DNA of 64,000 bases from Desulfovibrio sp. DV (GCF_001936595.1 NZ_MLBG01000013.1:1-64000), one strand, 5' to 3'. Counted from the stretch's first letter, positions 7,892 to 17,015 are shown. Made by a program: numbers and translations. The notes: a model not told the origin generated them from the sequence alone.

Positions 7892-10759
7892 ATGCGCGCA
7901 CGCGTATTCTGTATAACGGTCTTTTTCCTGCTGTTCGCCTCCACCTATGCCGCTGGCGGAACGCCGCCCGGCGAACCGATTTTGCGCATCGAAACCGGCA
8001 TGCACACGGCCCTTATAAAGCGCATAGCCGTGGATGGCCTGGGCCGTTATCTGGCCACGGCCTCTGACGACAAGACCTGCCGGGTCTGGGACATCAAGAC
8101 CGGCGAGCAGTTGCGTGTGCTGCGTCCGCCCATTGGCCATGACTACGAGGGCAGGCTTTACAGCGTGGCCATGAGCCCGGACGGCCGTTATGTTTTTTGC
8201 GGCGGCTGGTCGGGCTATGCCTGGGACAAGGCGCACAGCGTCTACGTCTTTGAACGCGAATCCGGCCGGCTGGTGAAACGGCTGACCGGCCTGCCGAGCG
8301 TGGTCAACCATCTGGCTGTTTCGCGCGACGGCGCGTATCTGGCCGCGGCCCTGGGCGAAGACGGGGTGCGGGTCTGGCGGCTGTCCGATCTGGCCCTGGT
8401 CGGCCAGGACCGGGACTACAAGGGCGAGAGCTACGGCGCAGCCTTTGACGGCAAAGGCCATCTGGCCACCACCTGCTACGACGGCCAGATTCGGCTTTAC
8501 CGTGTGGCCGATACCGGCCTGACGCTTTTGGCCAAAAATGCGGCCCAGGGCGGAAGCCGGCCGTTCTCGTTGGCCTTTTCGCCGGACAGCAGCCAGCTTG
8601 CCGTAGGGTTTACCGATACCGCCGCCGTGGCCGTCCTGGACGGCGAAACCCTCGGGCTTTTGGGCGCGCCCAATCTCGCCGGAGTGGACAATGGCAACCT
8701 GTCGAGCGTGGCATTTGCCGCCGACGGGTCGCTGTTGGCCTCGGGCCGCTGGGTCACGGACCGGGGCTGTCCCATCCGCAGCTTCAAGCCCTCGGATTTT
8801 GTAGCCTACCGCGACCTGGACACCGGCAAATCCGCTGTTGTCACCCTGTGCCCCCTGCCTGACGGCGGACTGGCCTACGGCACCGTGGCCCCGCGCTGGG
8901 GCGTGCTGCGCCCGGATGGCAGCTTCGGCATGACGCGCTCCCCGGCCATTTTGGATTTCCGTTCCTCGGTGCGCGCCTTCTACCTCGACCGCACCGGCGA
9001 AACCGTGGCCTATGCCGTGGGCGGGCGAAAGGGCGTGTTCCGGTTTGCCTTGCCGGGCCGCGACCTGCGCCAGCTCGATGTGCCGACTCCGGATCTGGCC
9101 GCCCCGCGCCTGCAGGCGTCGGGGCTGGCCGTCACCGGTTGGGAGGGAGGCCGGACCCCGGCGCTCAATGGCCAGCCGCTCAAGCTCAAGGATTTTGAAA
9201 CCTCGTATTCCCTGGCCCTGTCCCCTGACAACCGCCGGCTTGTTCTCGGCACTTCCTGGAACGTGCGCGTCTTCGGGGCGGATGGCGCGCCCCTGTGGCA
9301 GACGCCGGCCCCGGATACGGTCTGGGCCGTCAATGTCAGCGGCGACGGCCGGGTGGCGGCGGCGGCCATCGGCGATGGCTCCATCCGCTGGTACCGCATG
9401 GAGGACGGCCAGGAAATCCTGTCGTTTTTCCCCCACGCCGACGGCAAACGCTGGGTGCTGTGGACCCAGACCGGCTACTACGACGCCTCTTCCGGCGGCG
9501 AAGACATGATCGGCTGGAACGTCAACAACGGCCCGGACCATGCCGCCGACTTCTTCCCGGCCTCGCGTTTCCGGGAGGCCTTCCACCGGCCGGACGTCCT
9601 GGATCTGGCCCTGCGCACCCTGGATGAAAACAAGGCCCTGGCTGCGGCCAATGTGGCCCGGGGCGGCGATGTCCGCGCGCCCTCGGTGCTGACCGCCCGC
9701 CCGCCGGTGGTGGAAATCCTGACCCCGGCGGCCGGGGCCGGGTTCACTGCGCCGGAGATGACCGTCAAATACGCCGTGCGCAGTCCCGGCGGCGAAGACA
9801 TTACTGCTGTCCGGGTGCTGGTGGACGGGGCGCGCGTGGTCGAGGAGCGGCCGGCCCTGGCCGGCCGGGGCTTTGAGCCGAGCGTGCTGGCGGCCAAGGT
9901 GACGCTGCCTGAGCGCGACGTGGTGCTTTCGGTGGTGGCGGAAAACAAGAATGGCCCCTCGGCCCCGGCCACGGTGCGGCTCAAGTGGGCCGGTAAGGCG
10001 GCGGCTCCGGCAGCCCCGGCGGCCAAGCTCTACGTGCTGGCGGTGGGAGCCGGCGCGTACGCCGACAAGGCCCTGTCCCTGGCCTATCCGGCCAAGGATG
10101 CCAAGGATTTTGCCCAGGCCATGTCCCTGCAAAAGGGGCGGCTCTACGGCGAGGTGGTGACCCGGGTGCTGACCGACGAGGCCGCCACCAAGGAGGCTGT
10201 ACTTGAGGGCCTGGACTGGATCGAACGGCAGACCACCCAGCACGACGTGGCCATGATTTTCCTGGCCGGCCACGGGGTGAACGACAAGAACGGCGACTAC
10301 TACTTCCTGCCGACCACGGTCGATCTGGAAAAGCTGCGGGCCTCGGGGCTGCCGTTTATGGAAGTGCAAAAGACCATCCGCAACATCGCCGGCAAGACGC
10401 TCTTTTTCGTCGATACCTGCCACAGCGGCTCCATCATGGGGGCCGGCCGGCGCGGCATGGGTGACTTAAACGGCGTCATTAACGAGCTTTCCAGCGCCGG
10501 CAACGGGGCCATTGTCTTTGCCGCCTCCACCGGCCGGCAGTATTCGCTGGAAAAGCCGGAATGGCAAAACGGGGCCTTTACCAAGGCGCTGGTGGAAGGG
10601 GTGCTTGGCAAGGCAGACAACCGCCACACCGGCCGGGTGACCTTTAAAATGCTCGACCTCTACATTTCCGAACGGGTCAAGGAACTTACCGGCGGCGAGC
10701 AAACGCCGACCACAGGCGTTCCCGGCACGGTGGAGGATTTCCCCATAGCAGCCTACTGA
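7892..10759 (+). CDS. Exported WD40-repeat protein with C-terminal caspase (peptidase C14) domain
   Basis: A 955-aa protein. Residues 1-22 form a signal peptide (hydrophobic CITVFFLLFAS, then an Ala-rich cleavage site), so it acts outside the cytoplasm. Residues about 30-570 form WD40-like blades (for example ATASDDKTCRVWD and YSVAMSPDGRYVF). A linker with an Ig-like feel follows, then a caspase domain from about 712. The catalytic dyad is intact: His794 in FLAGHGVN and Cys843 in VDTCHSGS. Start ATG 7892 is 7 nt from AAGGAG; ATG 7886 is too close to it. Targets are unknown. Bacterial caspase-WD40 proteins are usually linked to signalling or programmed proteolysis, but this is inference for an exported form. 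A strong terminator follows, so it is a single-gene unit. Confidence 0.88.
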   Translation: MRARVFCITVFFLLFASTYAAGGTPPGEPILRIETGMHTALIKRIAVDGLGRYLATASDDKTCRVWDIKTGEQLRVLRPPIGHDYEGRLYSVAMSPDGRYVFCGGWSGYAWDKAHSVYVFERESGRLVKRLTGLPSVVNHLAVSRDGAYLAAALGEDGVRVWRLSDLALVGQDRDYKGESYGAAFDGKGHLATTCYDGQIRLYRVADTGLTLLAKNAAQGGSRPFSLAFSPDSSQLAVGFTDTAAVAVLDGETLGLLGAPNLAGVDNGNLSSVAFAADGSLLASGRWVTDRGCPIRSFKPSDFVAYRDLDTGKSAVVTLCPLPDGGLAYGTVAPRWGVLRPDGSFGMTRSPAILDFRSSVRAFYLDRTGETVAYAVGGRKGVFRFALPGRDLRQLDVPTPDLAAPRLQASGLAVTGWEGGRTPALNGQPLKLKDFETSYSLALSPDNRRLVLGTSWNVRVFGADGAPLWQTPAPDTVWAVNVSGDGRVAAAAIGDGSIRWYRMEDGQEILSFFPHADGKRWVLWTQTGYYDASSGGEDMIGWNVNNGPDHAADFFPASRFREAFHRPDVLDLALRTLDENKALAAANVARGGDVRAPSVLTARPPVVEILTPAAGAGFTAPEMTVKYAVRSPGGEDITAVRVLVDGARVVEERPALAGRGFEPSVLAAKVTLPERDVVLSVVAENKNGPSAPATVRLKWAGKAAAPAAPAAKLYVLAVGAGAYADKALSLAYPAKDAKDFAQAMSLQKGRLYGEVVTRVLTDEAATKEAVLEGLDWIERQTTQHDVAMIFLAGHGVNDKNGDYYFLPTTVDLEKLRASGLPFMEVQKTIRNIAGKTLFFVDTCHSGSIMGAGRRGMGDLNGVINELSSAGNGAIVFAASTGRQYSLEKPEWQNGAFTKALVEGVLGKADNRHTGRVTFKMLDLYISERVKELTGGEQTPTTGVPGTVEDFPIAAY

Positions 10760-10779
10760 TCGATTGTCCGGTGCTTTAC

Positions 10780-10833
10780 AAAGCGCCCCGTCGTCGCCTG
10801 AATTTGGCGGCGGCGGGGCGCTTTGGCGTTTTT
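10780..10833 (+). terminator. Rho-independent terminator after the caspase gene
   Basis: A long GC stem (AAGCGCCCCG.. pairing with ..CGGGGCGCTT, about 18 bp, 10781-10822) with a short loop is followed by a T-rich tract (10829-10833), 21 nt after the stop. Confidence 0.88.
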
Positions 10834-11113
10834 ATTTGGCGTTTTGCAGCCTTTAAAGTCTGTAACGCAAGGGATATGTATGAGTTTGGTTGAGTAGTTG
10901 CATGTTTTGCTGTCTCCTGTTTTGTATTAATGATGTTTTATTAAATGTGTCGTCTGTCTCCATGGTGCTCGGTTTGTTCGTCAACATGCCAGGATAAAAG
11001 ACTTTACGAGAAAGTTAAACCCTGGTATCGGCCATGGCTCTACCGTTTTTTATTTTCAAGGACCCATCAACCAGGCTGACGTGCAGCTTTGTTGCAACAA
11101 GGTAAGGATTACA
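10834..11113. other. AT-rich intergenic region, probable promoter of the autotransporter
   Basis: About 280 bp, clearly lower in GC than its surroundings, with many A/T runs. The low GC continues into the first 200 bp of the next gene. No ORF is supported here. A TAAGGA ribosome site (11103-11108) lies at its 3' end. Confidence 0.5.
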
Positions 11114-13048
11114 ATGAAAAATCTTGTTTTTAGCGCTGTCCTTGCGGCTTGTATTGCAATGGGAACGGCAGTGCTGTCCTGGGCTGAAGGCTTCAACCAG
11201 TTTGTTGGTTTTGGCGACAGTACGTTTGATAGTGGATATTTTCGATACAATACGACGGGAACTGCTTCGCAGGATGCTTTAATAGCTGCTGCCATATCCC
11301 AAGGTGCAAGCGGCGCTTTTGTCGGTCCCGGAGTGATGAATTCCTTGTTGCTTGCGGCACGCTTTGGCCAGTACGGCGGTGCAGTGGGCAGCGGTGGAAC
11401 CAACTTTGCCAATGGCGGCGCTTTCTCCGCACCGCTCCTTGTCCCCTCAACCGGGACCTATCTGTCAGGCGTTTCGGCGCTCACCAATGTGGCCACCAAC
11501 CAGCAGATTCAGAACTACCTCACCTCAGTCGGCGGCGTGGCCAATCCCAATGCCCTTTATGTGGTCAAAACCGGCGACAACGACCTGCAGTTTGTCCGGG
11601 CCATGAGCGCCTCCTGGATGGCCGCCAACCCCACCTTTCTGGCCGAACTGGCCTACAGCCAGGCGGCCAATGTGGCCCTGTTGCAGGCGGCCGGCGCCCG
11701 CACCATCATGGTGCCCAATTCGTACAACTACGCAGTCTTCGCCGAAACCGGCGGCTACATTCCCTCGGAGAACACCGATTTGTACGTGCGTTCCCTGTCC
11801 TATGGCATGATGCGCTGGTCGAGCCTTTCCGGGGTGGGCGTGCGCTACATCCCCGCCGATATCGACAGCGTCTACCGGTATGTGGTGCAAAACCCTGCGC
11901 TCTTCGGCTTTACCCCGTCCTCCGTGCTCTCGGCCAATGCCGTGTCCTCGTCGCTGAGCCCACTCTATGTCAGCTGGGCCGACGTCACTCCGGCCGAGCT
12001 GCAAACCTCGCTTTTTATCGGGGCCAACGGCGTCCATTTCACCACGGCCGGCCAAACCATCGAGGCCGATTACGAAGCCAGCCTGCTCTCCGGGCCAAGC
12101 CAGATGTCACTTCTGGCCGAAGGAGCGGTGCAGGGCGGTCTGGCCCGGGCAGCCACCATCCAGGGACAGATCGACCTGTCCGGGAAACAGCGCGGTCCAA
12201 ACCGCTTAAACGTCTGGGCCAGCGGCGGGGTCAGTTCGCTTGCCATCAACAACGCTTCGGGCTTTCCCAATGACTCCGGGACGCCGTTTGTCGGGTCGCT
12301 GGGGGCGGACTATCAGACGCCCATCGGCCTCATTCTCGGCGCAGCCTTTACCCTGGGCCGCCAGAACCAGCAGTTTTCCATGGGGGTCGGGCATTTTGAC
12401 CAGACCGACGAGGCGCTCAGCCTCTATGCCGCCTACGCGGCCGGTCCGGTCTGGGGCAATGCAGTGGCCAGCTACGGCCTGTACCAGGATTCCATCGAGC
12501 GCCCGGTGAAACTCGGTCTTTTGACCGACAGCAACAGTGCCGACACCACTGGCCGGTCCCTGGCCCTGGCCCTTCGGGCCGGCGGCGACATCAGCCTGGG
12601 ACCGGTCACCACCGGTCCGGTGGCGGGTTTGGTCCTGCAGCAGGTCCGCATCAAGGGGTTTACCGAAACCGGCACGACCGTCGGGCAGAGCAGCCCCAAT
12701 GGCATCACGGCCCTGTCCTACGGGGAGCAGGTGCGCGATTCGGCCATAAGCCAGCTCGGCTGGCGCGTCCTGGTCAATGTGGGCAACTGGCAGCCTTTTG
12801 CCGAGGCCAAGTGGAACCATGAGCTTGTCGACCAGAACCGCATGGTCAAGGCGGCGCTGACCACGGCCACGGCCGGCAACTACAAGGTCGATGCCGCGCC
12901 GGTGGCCACGGATTGGACCACGGGAACCGTCGGGGCCTCCTATAAACTGAGCGAGCGCGTCATGCTTCGCGGCACGGGTTCGGCCATGCTGGGCAATACC
13001 CAGGTGGTCACCTACGGCGGCGAGCTCGGCATCAACGTCAATTTCTGA
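11114..13048 (+). CDS. GDSL-type esterase autotransporter (type Va secretion)
   Basis: A 644-aa protein: signal peptide (1-24, ending LSWA), an SGNH/GDSL passenger (about 28-340) and a C-terminal beta-barrel autotransporter domain (about 370-644) ending in NVNF, a terminal Phe as outer-membrane barrels usually have. GDSL blocks are visible: FGDST with Ser36, the GDND block and a final NGVHFT with His308. The residue that is normally the catalytic Asp of D-x-x-H is Asn305 here. EstA-type relatives are surface-displayed lipases or esterases; activity here is uncertain because of this change. ATG 11114 is used; an in-frame start at 11081 would precede the signal peptide badly. The 5' end has lower GC than the rest. 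Confidence 0.85.
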   Translation: MKNLVFSAVLAACIAMGTAVLSWAEGFNQFVGFGDSTFDSGYFRYNTTGTASQDALIAAAISQGASGAFVGPGVMNSLLLAARFGQYGGAVGSGGTNFANGGAFSAPLLVPSTGTYLSGVSALTNVATNQQIQNYLTSVGGVANPNALYVVKTGDNDLQFVRAMSASWMAANPTFLAELAYSQAANVALLQAAGARTIMVPNSYNYAVFAETGGYIPSENTDLYVRSLSYGMMRWSSLSGVGVRYIPADIDSVYRYVVQNPALFGFTPSSVLSANAVSSSLSPLYVSWADVTPAELQTSLFIGANGVHFTTAGQTIEADYEASLLSGPSQMSLLAEGAVQGGLARAATIQGQIDLSGKQRGPNRLNVWASGGVSSLAINNASGFPNDSGTPFVGSLGADYQTPIGLILGAAFTLGRQNQQFSMGVGHFDQTDEALSLYAAYAAGPVWGNAVASYGLYQDSIERPVKLGLLTDSNSADTTGRSLALALRAGGDISLGPVTTGPVAGLVLQQVRIKGFTETGTTVGQSSPNGITALSYGEQVRDSAISQLGWRVLVNVGNWQPFAEAKWNHELVDQNRMVKAALTTATAGNYKVDAAPVATDWTTGTVGASYKLSERVMLRGTGSAMLGNTQVVTYGGELGINVNF

Positions 13049-13090
13049 TCCATTTTTCCGCGCCGGATGCGTGGGCTCAAGACAGTTGAA

Positions 13091-13129
13091 AGCGCCATGC
13101 CGACCCGGATCGGCATGGCGCTTTTTTTT
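13091..13129 (+). terminator. Rho-independent terminator after the autotransporter gene
   Basis: A perfect 13-bp stem AGCGCCATGCCGA/TCGGCATGGCGCT (13091-13122) with a 6-nt loop is followed by eight T (13122-13129). Confidence 0.93.
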
Positions 13130-13167
13130 AGCCGGTGCGAGCGGCGTCAGGATCGTCAGCGTGGTGC

Positions 13168-14280
13168 TCAGGCCCGAAGGACGATGCGCCGGGCATGCAG
13201 CGCCCACGCCCCCAGGAGCAGGGGGAGCAGGATCAACACGCCCCAGGCCAGCGAGGCCGCCGGTCTGTCGCCCCACCCGGAAAAGAGCCAGCGAAAGAGA
13301 AACGCCTGCAGGTTGCTTGTCCCGCCAACAGCGTCTGACAGCTTGATGTGGCGCAGGGTCGAGGCCAGAAACGAGGCAGCCACATAGAGGGCCAGGGGAT
13401 TTTGCCCCAGGAGCAAAAGCGGCTTGCCAAGGGGCGTTTGCCGGCCGCCATCGAAGAGCCAGTGGCTGCCGGCCAGCAGCATGATTCCGGCTGCGCCGGT
13501 CACAAGCACAAACGAACTGGTGCAAAGGGATTTGTTAATGGGGAACCAGACGCTCCAGCCAAGGCCCAGCAGCAACAGGGCCAGTCCCCAGGCGAGAACC
13601 CGGCTCGTGCCCCGGGCGCCTGTGCGCAGCCACAGCCCGGCCAGCAGGCCGAGCAACCCCAGGCCAATGGCCGGGAGGGTGGAGAGGAGGCCCTCGGGGT
13701 CCCAGGTGGTTTTAAATCTCCAGATATGCCGGCCAAGCACCAGCTGGTCCAGCCAGCCCTGCAGGTTGGCGTCCATGCCAAGGCTCGGATGGCCGAGGCC
13801 GGGCACCGGGACCAAGGCCAGGACCAGCCAGTAGCCGACCAGTATGACGGCGAGAAGGGCGGTGATGCCCCGGCGCCCCAGGCGCACATGGAGCCAGACC
13901 ACCGCCAGATAGACGAGGGCGATGCGCTGCAACACGCCGGGGATGCGCAGGGTCTCCAGGCTCAGGCGCAGGTAGGCATTTTCGAGCAGGCCAAGCAGGA
14001 ACAGGATGGCGGTCCGTCTGAGGACCTTTGGCCAGAAGCCGGGTGCCTGGCCAGCCGCAACAGCCTCACGGTCGACCGCCAAGGCAACACAGACGCCAAC
14101 GAGAAAGAGGAAGAGGGGAAACACGAAATCCGCCACGGTGCAGCCGTTCCAGGCGGCATGGCGCAGCTGCGGATAGACATGCAAGGCATCGCCGGGATTG
14201 TTGACGACAATCATGCCGGCAATGGCCAGTCCGCGCAGGATGTCCACGGATTGCACTCTGGTTGTGCGCGGTGTTGCCAC
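13168..14280 (-). CDS. Multi-pass membrane protein, heparan-alpha-glucosaminide N-acetyltransferase-like (COG4299/DUF5009)
   Basis: A 370-aa integral membrane protein with about ten hydrophobic segments. The N-terminus (VQSVDILRGLAIAGMIVVNN) and the following W-N-G-C-T-V-A-D-F-V-F-P-L-F-L-F pattern are typical of the COG4299 acyltransferase-like family, whose animal member transfers acetyl groups across the lysosomal membrane. In bacteria the substrate is not known; modification of a cell-surface glycan is a guess. The start is taken as GTG 14280, preceded by GAGGGA at 6 nt; the open frame runs to 14379 but lacks family-like sequence there. It converges with the autotransporter gene, whose terminator lies between them. 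Confidence 0.8.
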   Translation of the reverse strand: MATPRTTRVQSVDILRGLAIAGMIVVNNPGDALHVYPQLRHAAWNGCTVADFVFPLFLFLVGVCVALAVDREAVAAGQAPGFWPKVLRRTAILFLLGLLENAYLRLSLETLRIPGVLQRIALVYLAVVWLHVRLGRRGITALLAVILVGYWLVLALVPVPGLGHPSLGMDANLQGWLDQLVLGRHIWRFKTTWDPEGLLSTLPAIGLGLLGLLAGLWLRTGARGTSRVLAWGLALLLLGLGWSVWFPINKSLCTSSFVLVTGAAGIMLLAGSHWLFDGGRQTPLGKPLLLLGQNPLALYVAASFLASTLRHIKLSDAVGGTSNLQAFLFRWLFSGWGDRPAASLAWGVLILLPLLLGAWALHARRIVLRA

Positions 14281-14857
14281 GTTGTCCCTCGGGTGTTTGG
14301 TCGAAGTAGCGGGGATTGGTCGGCGGGAATTGGTTTCGGGCGGGTATGTTCCATTTCCGGTCTCGGAGCAGCGCCGCAACTGTGGACAGAGCCGTTACTC
14401 CCAGGGGCACCCGACCGCCAGCGTAAACGTGCGGGCAACGGGCCGGCGCCGCTGCAGTACCGTGGCCGAAGCTTCTTGCGGCAACTCCGTTGGCTACGAC
14501 GGGGTGTTGCCCCCTTCGATGGTTCCGATTGTACGCCCATCACGCCTAACGCCACGAATATCTTTCACGAAAACGGAGGAATCACGGCTGTCTGGTGCTT
14601 TTTGACCCAAAAAGCGCGGAGCCTGTTTCCTTTCGCCTCTGCCTCTCCAAGCAGCTATGATATTTAATATAACATAACGTTGGAGCCTGTAGTCCCAGCC
14701 CATTTCACCCCGCCAACGGTCACGCCGGGTCTGATTGTTCCCCCATCCGTTTCCAATAAAAAGTAATAACTCATTGATTTTCCAGATAATGACTCGGCTG
14801 GAGCAATACTTGCTTATTTTAACCTAACACGAGACTTCTTTCCGGCGCATCTGCCGT
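14281..14857. other. Long non-coding region upstream of the aldehyde oxidoreductase leader
   Basis: About 580 bp between divergent genes. The part from about 14590 to 14835 is A/T-rich with several -10-like hexamers (TATGAT near 14655, GATAAT near 14785), and probably holds the aor promoter. A small inverted repeat GCTTTTT/AAAAAGC lies at 14597-14615. Short ORFs here have no good ribosome site and are not called. Confidence 0.45.
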
Positions 14858-14924
14858 CCCCTGCCACGCCTCCGGCTTTGACCCGGTGGGTGCCCTGAAC
14901 CGGGGGGAGCGCTCCAGGCAGGGG
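14858..14924 (+). promoter_or_regulatory. Structured 5' leader, candidate molybdenum/tungsten cofactor (Moco/Tuco) riboswitch
   Basis: The sequence folds into nested helices: an outer perfect 8-bp stem CCCCTGCC/GGCAGGGG (14858-14865 with 14917-14924), an inner CTCC/GGAG (14870-14873 with 14906-14909) and CCCGGT/ACCGGG (14882-14887 with 14899-14904). It ends 100 nt before the start of a tungsten/molybdenum pterin enzyme. Moco-family riboswitches are known upstream of such enzymes, and the Tuco variant is proposed for tungsten users. The structure is seen; the riboswitch identity is inferred from position and fold and was not checked against a covariance model. Confidence 0.45.
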
Positions 14925-15024
14925 AACGCGGGGGTGTGCGGGACGAGGCTCACATGAAGGGACAGCTCTCGGTGGATTGTAAGGTCGCTGTGGCCAGTTT
15001 GTTCAAATAATAACAGGGGATGAT

Positions 15025-16752
15025 ATGTCTAAATTTATCCGAATCGACATGGGAACCAAGGCTGTGAAAATCGAAGAGTGCCCGGAGCAGTATGCCGGTC
15101 TGGCCGGGCGGGGACTCACTTCGATCTTCGTTGCAGATGAAGTAAAACCAACGTGCCATCCGCTGGGCAAATACAACAAGCTTATTTTTGCGCCCGGCTA
15201 CCTGACCGGCACCAGCGCGGCCAACTCGGGCCGACTGTCCTGCGGGGCCAAAAGCCCGCTGACCGGCGGCATCAAGGAAAGCAACACCGGCGGTACCTTT
15301 GCCCAGAAGATGTCCAAAATGGACATCAAGGCCCTGGTGTTTGAAGGCCTTCCGGAAGAAGACAAATTTTATGTCGTGAAAGTGACCATGGATGGCGTGA
15401 CCATTGACGAAGCACCTGCTCATATCGTGGGCATGGGCAACTACGAAGCCATCAAGGTTCTGCAGGCCCAGTACGGCCCCAAAGTCGGCGTGGCCATCGT
15501 CGGACCGGCCGGTGAAATGCGGCTGACCGCAGCGAACATCTCCTTTGCCGACCCCCAGAGCAACATCCGCAGCGCCGGGCGCGGCGGCCTGGGAGCCGTC
15601 ATGGGATCGAAGAAGATCAAGGCGGTCGTCATCGACGACACCGGCGCGACCGCAGTGCCCATCGCCAATCCCGAGGCTTTCAAGAACGCTTCCAAGCGTT
15701 TCACCACCGCGCTGACCACGCATCCGGTCACCGGCCAGGGCCTGCCCAAGTACGGCACCAACATCCTGGTCAACATCCTCAACGAAGCCGGCGGCCTGCC
15801 GACGAAGAACTTCCGCAGCGGCCGCAATGAATGGGCCAACAACGTCGGCGGCGAGACCATGGCCGCCACCATCGAGGCCCGGGGCGGCAAGACGACCCAC
15901 GGCTGCCATGCCGGCTGCATCATCCGCTGCTCCCAGCATTACAACGACAAGGAAGGCAAATACCTCACCAGCGGCTTTGAGTACGAGACCATTTGGGCGC
16001 TCGGAGCCAATGCCTGCATTGATGATCTGGACGCCATTGCCTACGCCGACCGGGAATTTGACGATGTCGGCGTGGATTCCATCGAGGTTTCCGTCACCGT
16101 GGGCGTGGCCATGGAAGCCGGCATCATCCCCTGGGGCGACGCGAAGGCGATGCTGGACCTCATCTTGGAGATCCGCAAAGGAACCCCGCTTGGCCGGATC
16201 GTTGGCAGCGGCGCCGGAGCCCTGGGCCAGATGTACGGCCTGACCCGGGTGCCTGTGGTCAAGAACCAGGCGATCCCGGCTTATGACCCCCGTGCGGTCA
16301 AGGGTGTCGGCCTGACCTACGCCACGACCCCGATGGGCGCAGACCATACCGCCGGGTATGCGGTCGCCACCAACATCCTCAAGGTCGGCGGCTTTGTTGA
16401 TCCGCTGGGCAAGGCCGGGCAGGTTGAACTGTCCCGCAACCTGCAAATCGCCACCGCCGCAGTGGACAGCACCGGCATGTGCCTCTTTATCGCTTTCGCC
16501 ATTCTGGACATCGCCGATGGTTTCAACGCCCTGGTTGAAATGATCAACGCCCGCTACAACCTCGCCCTGACCGGCGACGACGTCGTGGCCCTTGGCAAGA
16601 CCATCCTCAAGGCCGAACGGGGATTCAACCAGCGGGCGGGCTTTACCAACGCTGCCGACCGGTTGCCGGAATTCTTCGAGGAAAAGTGCGCGCCGCACGA
16701 TGTGACCTGGGACTTCACGGATGCGGAAATTGACGAGGTGTTCAACTTCTAG
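15025..16752 (+). CDS. aor: Tungsten-dependent aldehyde:ferredoxin oxidoreductase
   Basis: A 575-aa enzyme oxidising aldehydes to carboxylic acids with ferredoxin, using a bis-pterin W (or Mo) cofactor and one 4Fe-4S cluster, in the cytosol. The N-terminal AFOR domain (about 1-200) has the pterin-binding GRLSCGAKSPLTGG region, and the C-terminal domains carry the cluster cysteines GCHAGCIIRC (about 292-301) plus a distal Cys in STGMCLF. The spacing is C-x3-C-x3-C rather than the C-x2-C-x3-C recalled for the archaeal enzyme. ATG 15025 follows AGGGGA (15015-15020). A MoaD-like gene lies downstream and a candidate cofactor riboswitch lies upstream, consistent with pterin-cofactor control. Confidence 0.92.
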   Translation: MSKFIRIDMGTKAVKIEECPEQYAGLAGRGLTSIFVADEVKPTCHPLGKYNKLIFAPGYLTGTSAANSGRLSCGAKSPLTGGIKESNTGGTFAQKMSKMDIKALVFEGLPEEDKFYVVKVTMDGVTIDEAPAHIVGMGNYEAIKVLQAQYGPKVGVAIVGPAGEMRLTAANISFADPQSNIRSAGRGGLGAVMGSKKIKAVVIDDTGATAVPIANPEAFKNASKRFTTALTTHPVTGQGLPKYGTNILVNILNEAGGLPTKNFRSGRNEWANNVGGETMAATIEARGGKTTHGCHAGCIIRCSQHYNDKEGKYLTSGFEYETIWALGANACIDDLDAIAYADREFDDVGVDSIEVSVTVGVAMEAGIIPWGDAKAMLDLILEIRKGTPLGRIVGSGAGALGQMYGLTRVPVVKNQAIPAYDPRAVKGVGLTYATTPMGADHTAGYAVATNILKVGGFVDPLGKAGQVELSRNLQIATAAVDSTGMCLFIAFAILDIADGFNALVEMINARYNLALTGDDVVALGKTILKAERGFNQRAGFTNAADRLPEFFEEKCAPHDVTWDFTDAEIDEVFNF

Positions 16753-16813
16753 CCAGCTCTCCGGGAGGCTTGCGGCTCTTGTGGCCGTAGCGTTCGAGCC
16801 GGTTTCCATCGCC

Positions 16814-16848
16814 AACCCGGCGTTTCGGCCCAGTCGAAGCGCCGGGTT
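16814..16848 (+). other. Hairpin after aor
   Basis: AACCCGGCG/CGCCGGGTT form a 9-bp stem with a 17-nt loop, 62 nt after the aor stop. No T-run follows, so it may be an mRNA-stabilising or processing hairpin and not a terminator. Confidence 0.5.
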
Positions 16849-16892
16849 CGGTTGCCGGCCGGCTGTTGCGAAATGCTCCCGGATGATTGACA

Positions 16893-16927
16893 ATGCAGGT
16901 GGACGGCCAAGCGTCGTTCACCTGCAT
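16893..16927 (+). other. Inverted repeat between aor and the MoaD-like gene, abutting a TTGACA
   Basis: ATGCAGGTG/CACCTGCAT is a perfect 9-bp repeat with an inner GACG/CGTC, directly after a consensus -35 hexamer TTGACA (16887-16892). No -10 box at 16-18 nt is convincing. It is either an operator or a second intercistronic hairpin. Confidence 0.45.
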
Positions 16928-17015
16928 CCATACATAACATATGGGCCGGATCATCCCTTACGGGGAAGAACAGACCCTGTCCGCCGTCACGGTGTGCAGG
17001 GAGGAGGTCTCGCAC

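Noticed and set aside
7760-10423. An 887-codon open frame on the minus strand opposite the caspase gene
   Set aside because: It is a shadow of the high-GC codon bias of the plus-strand gene; its product is low-complexity Gly/Arg/His-rich and has no ribosome site or domain. The same holds for long minus frames at 14950-16893, 23572-25545 and 57558-59540.
14494-14703. A 69-codon minus-strand ORF in the region before aor
   Set aside because: Weak ribosome site, no recognisable composition, and it lies in a likely promoter region.
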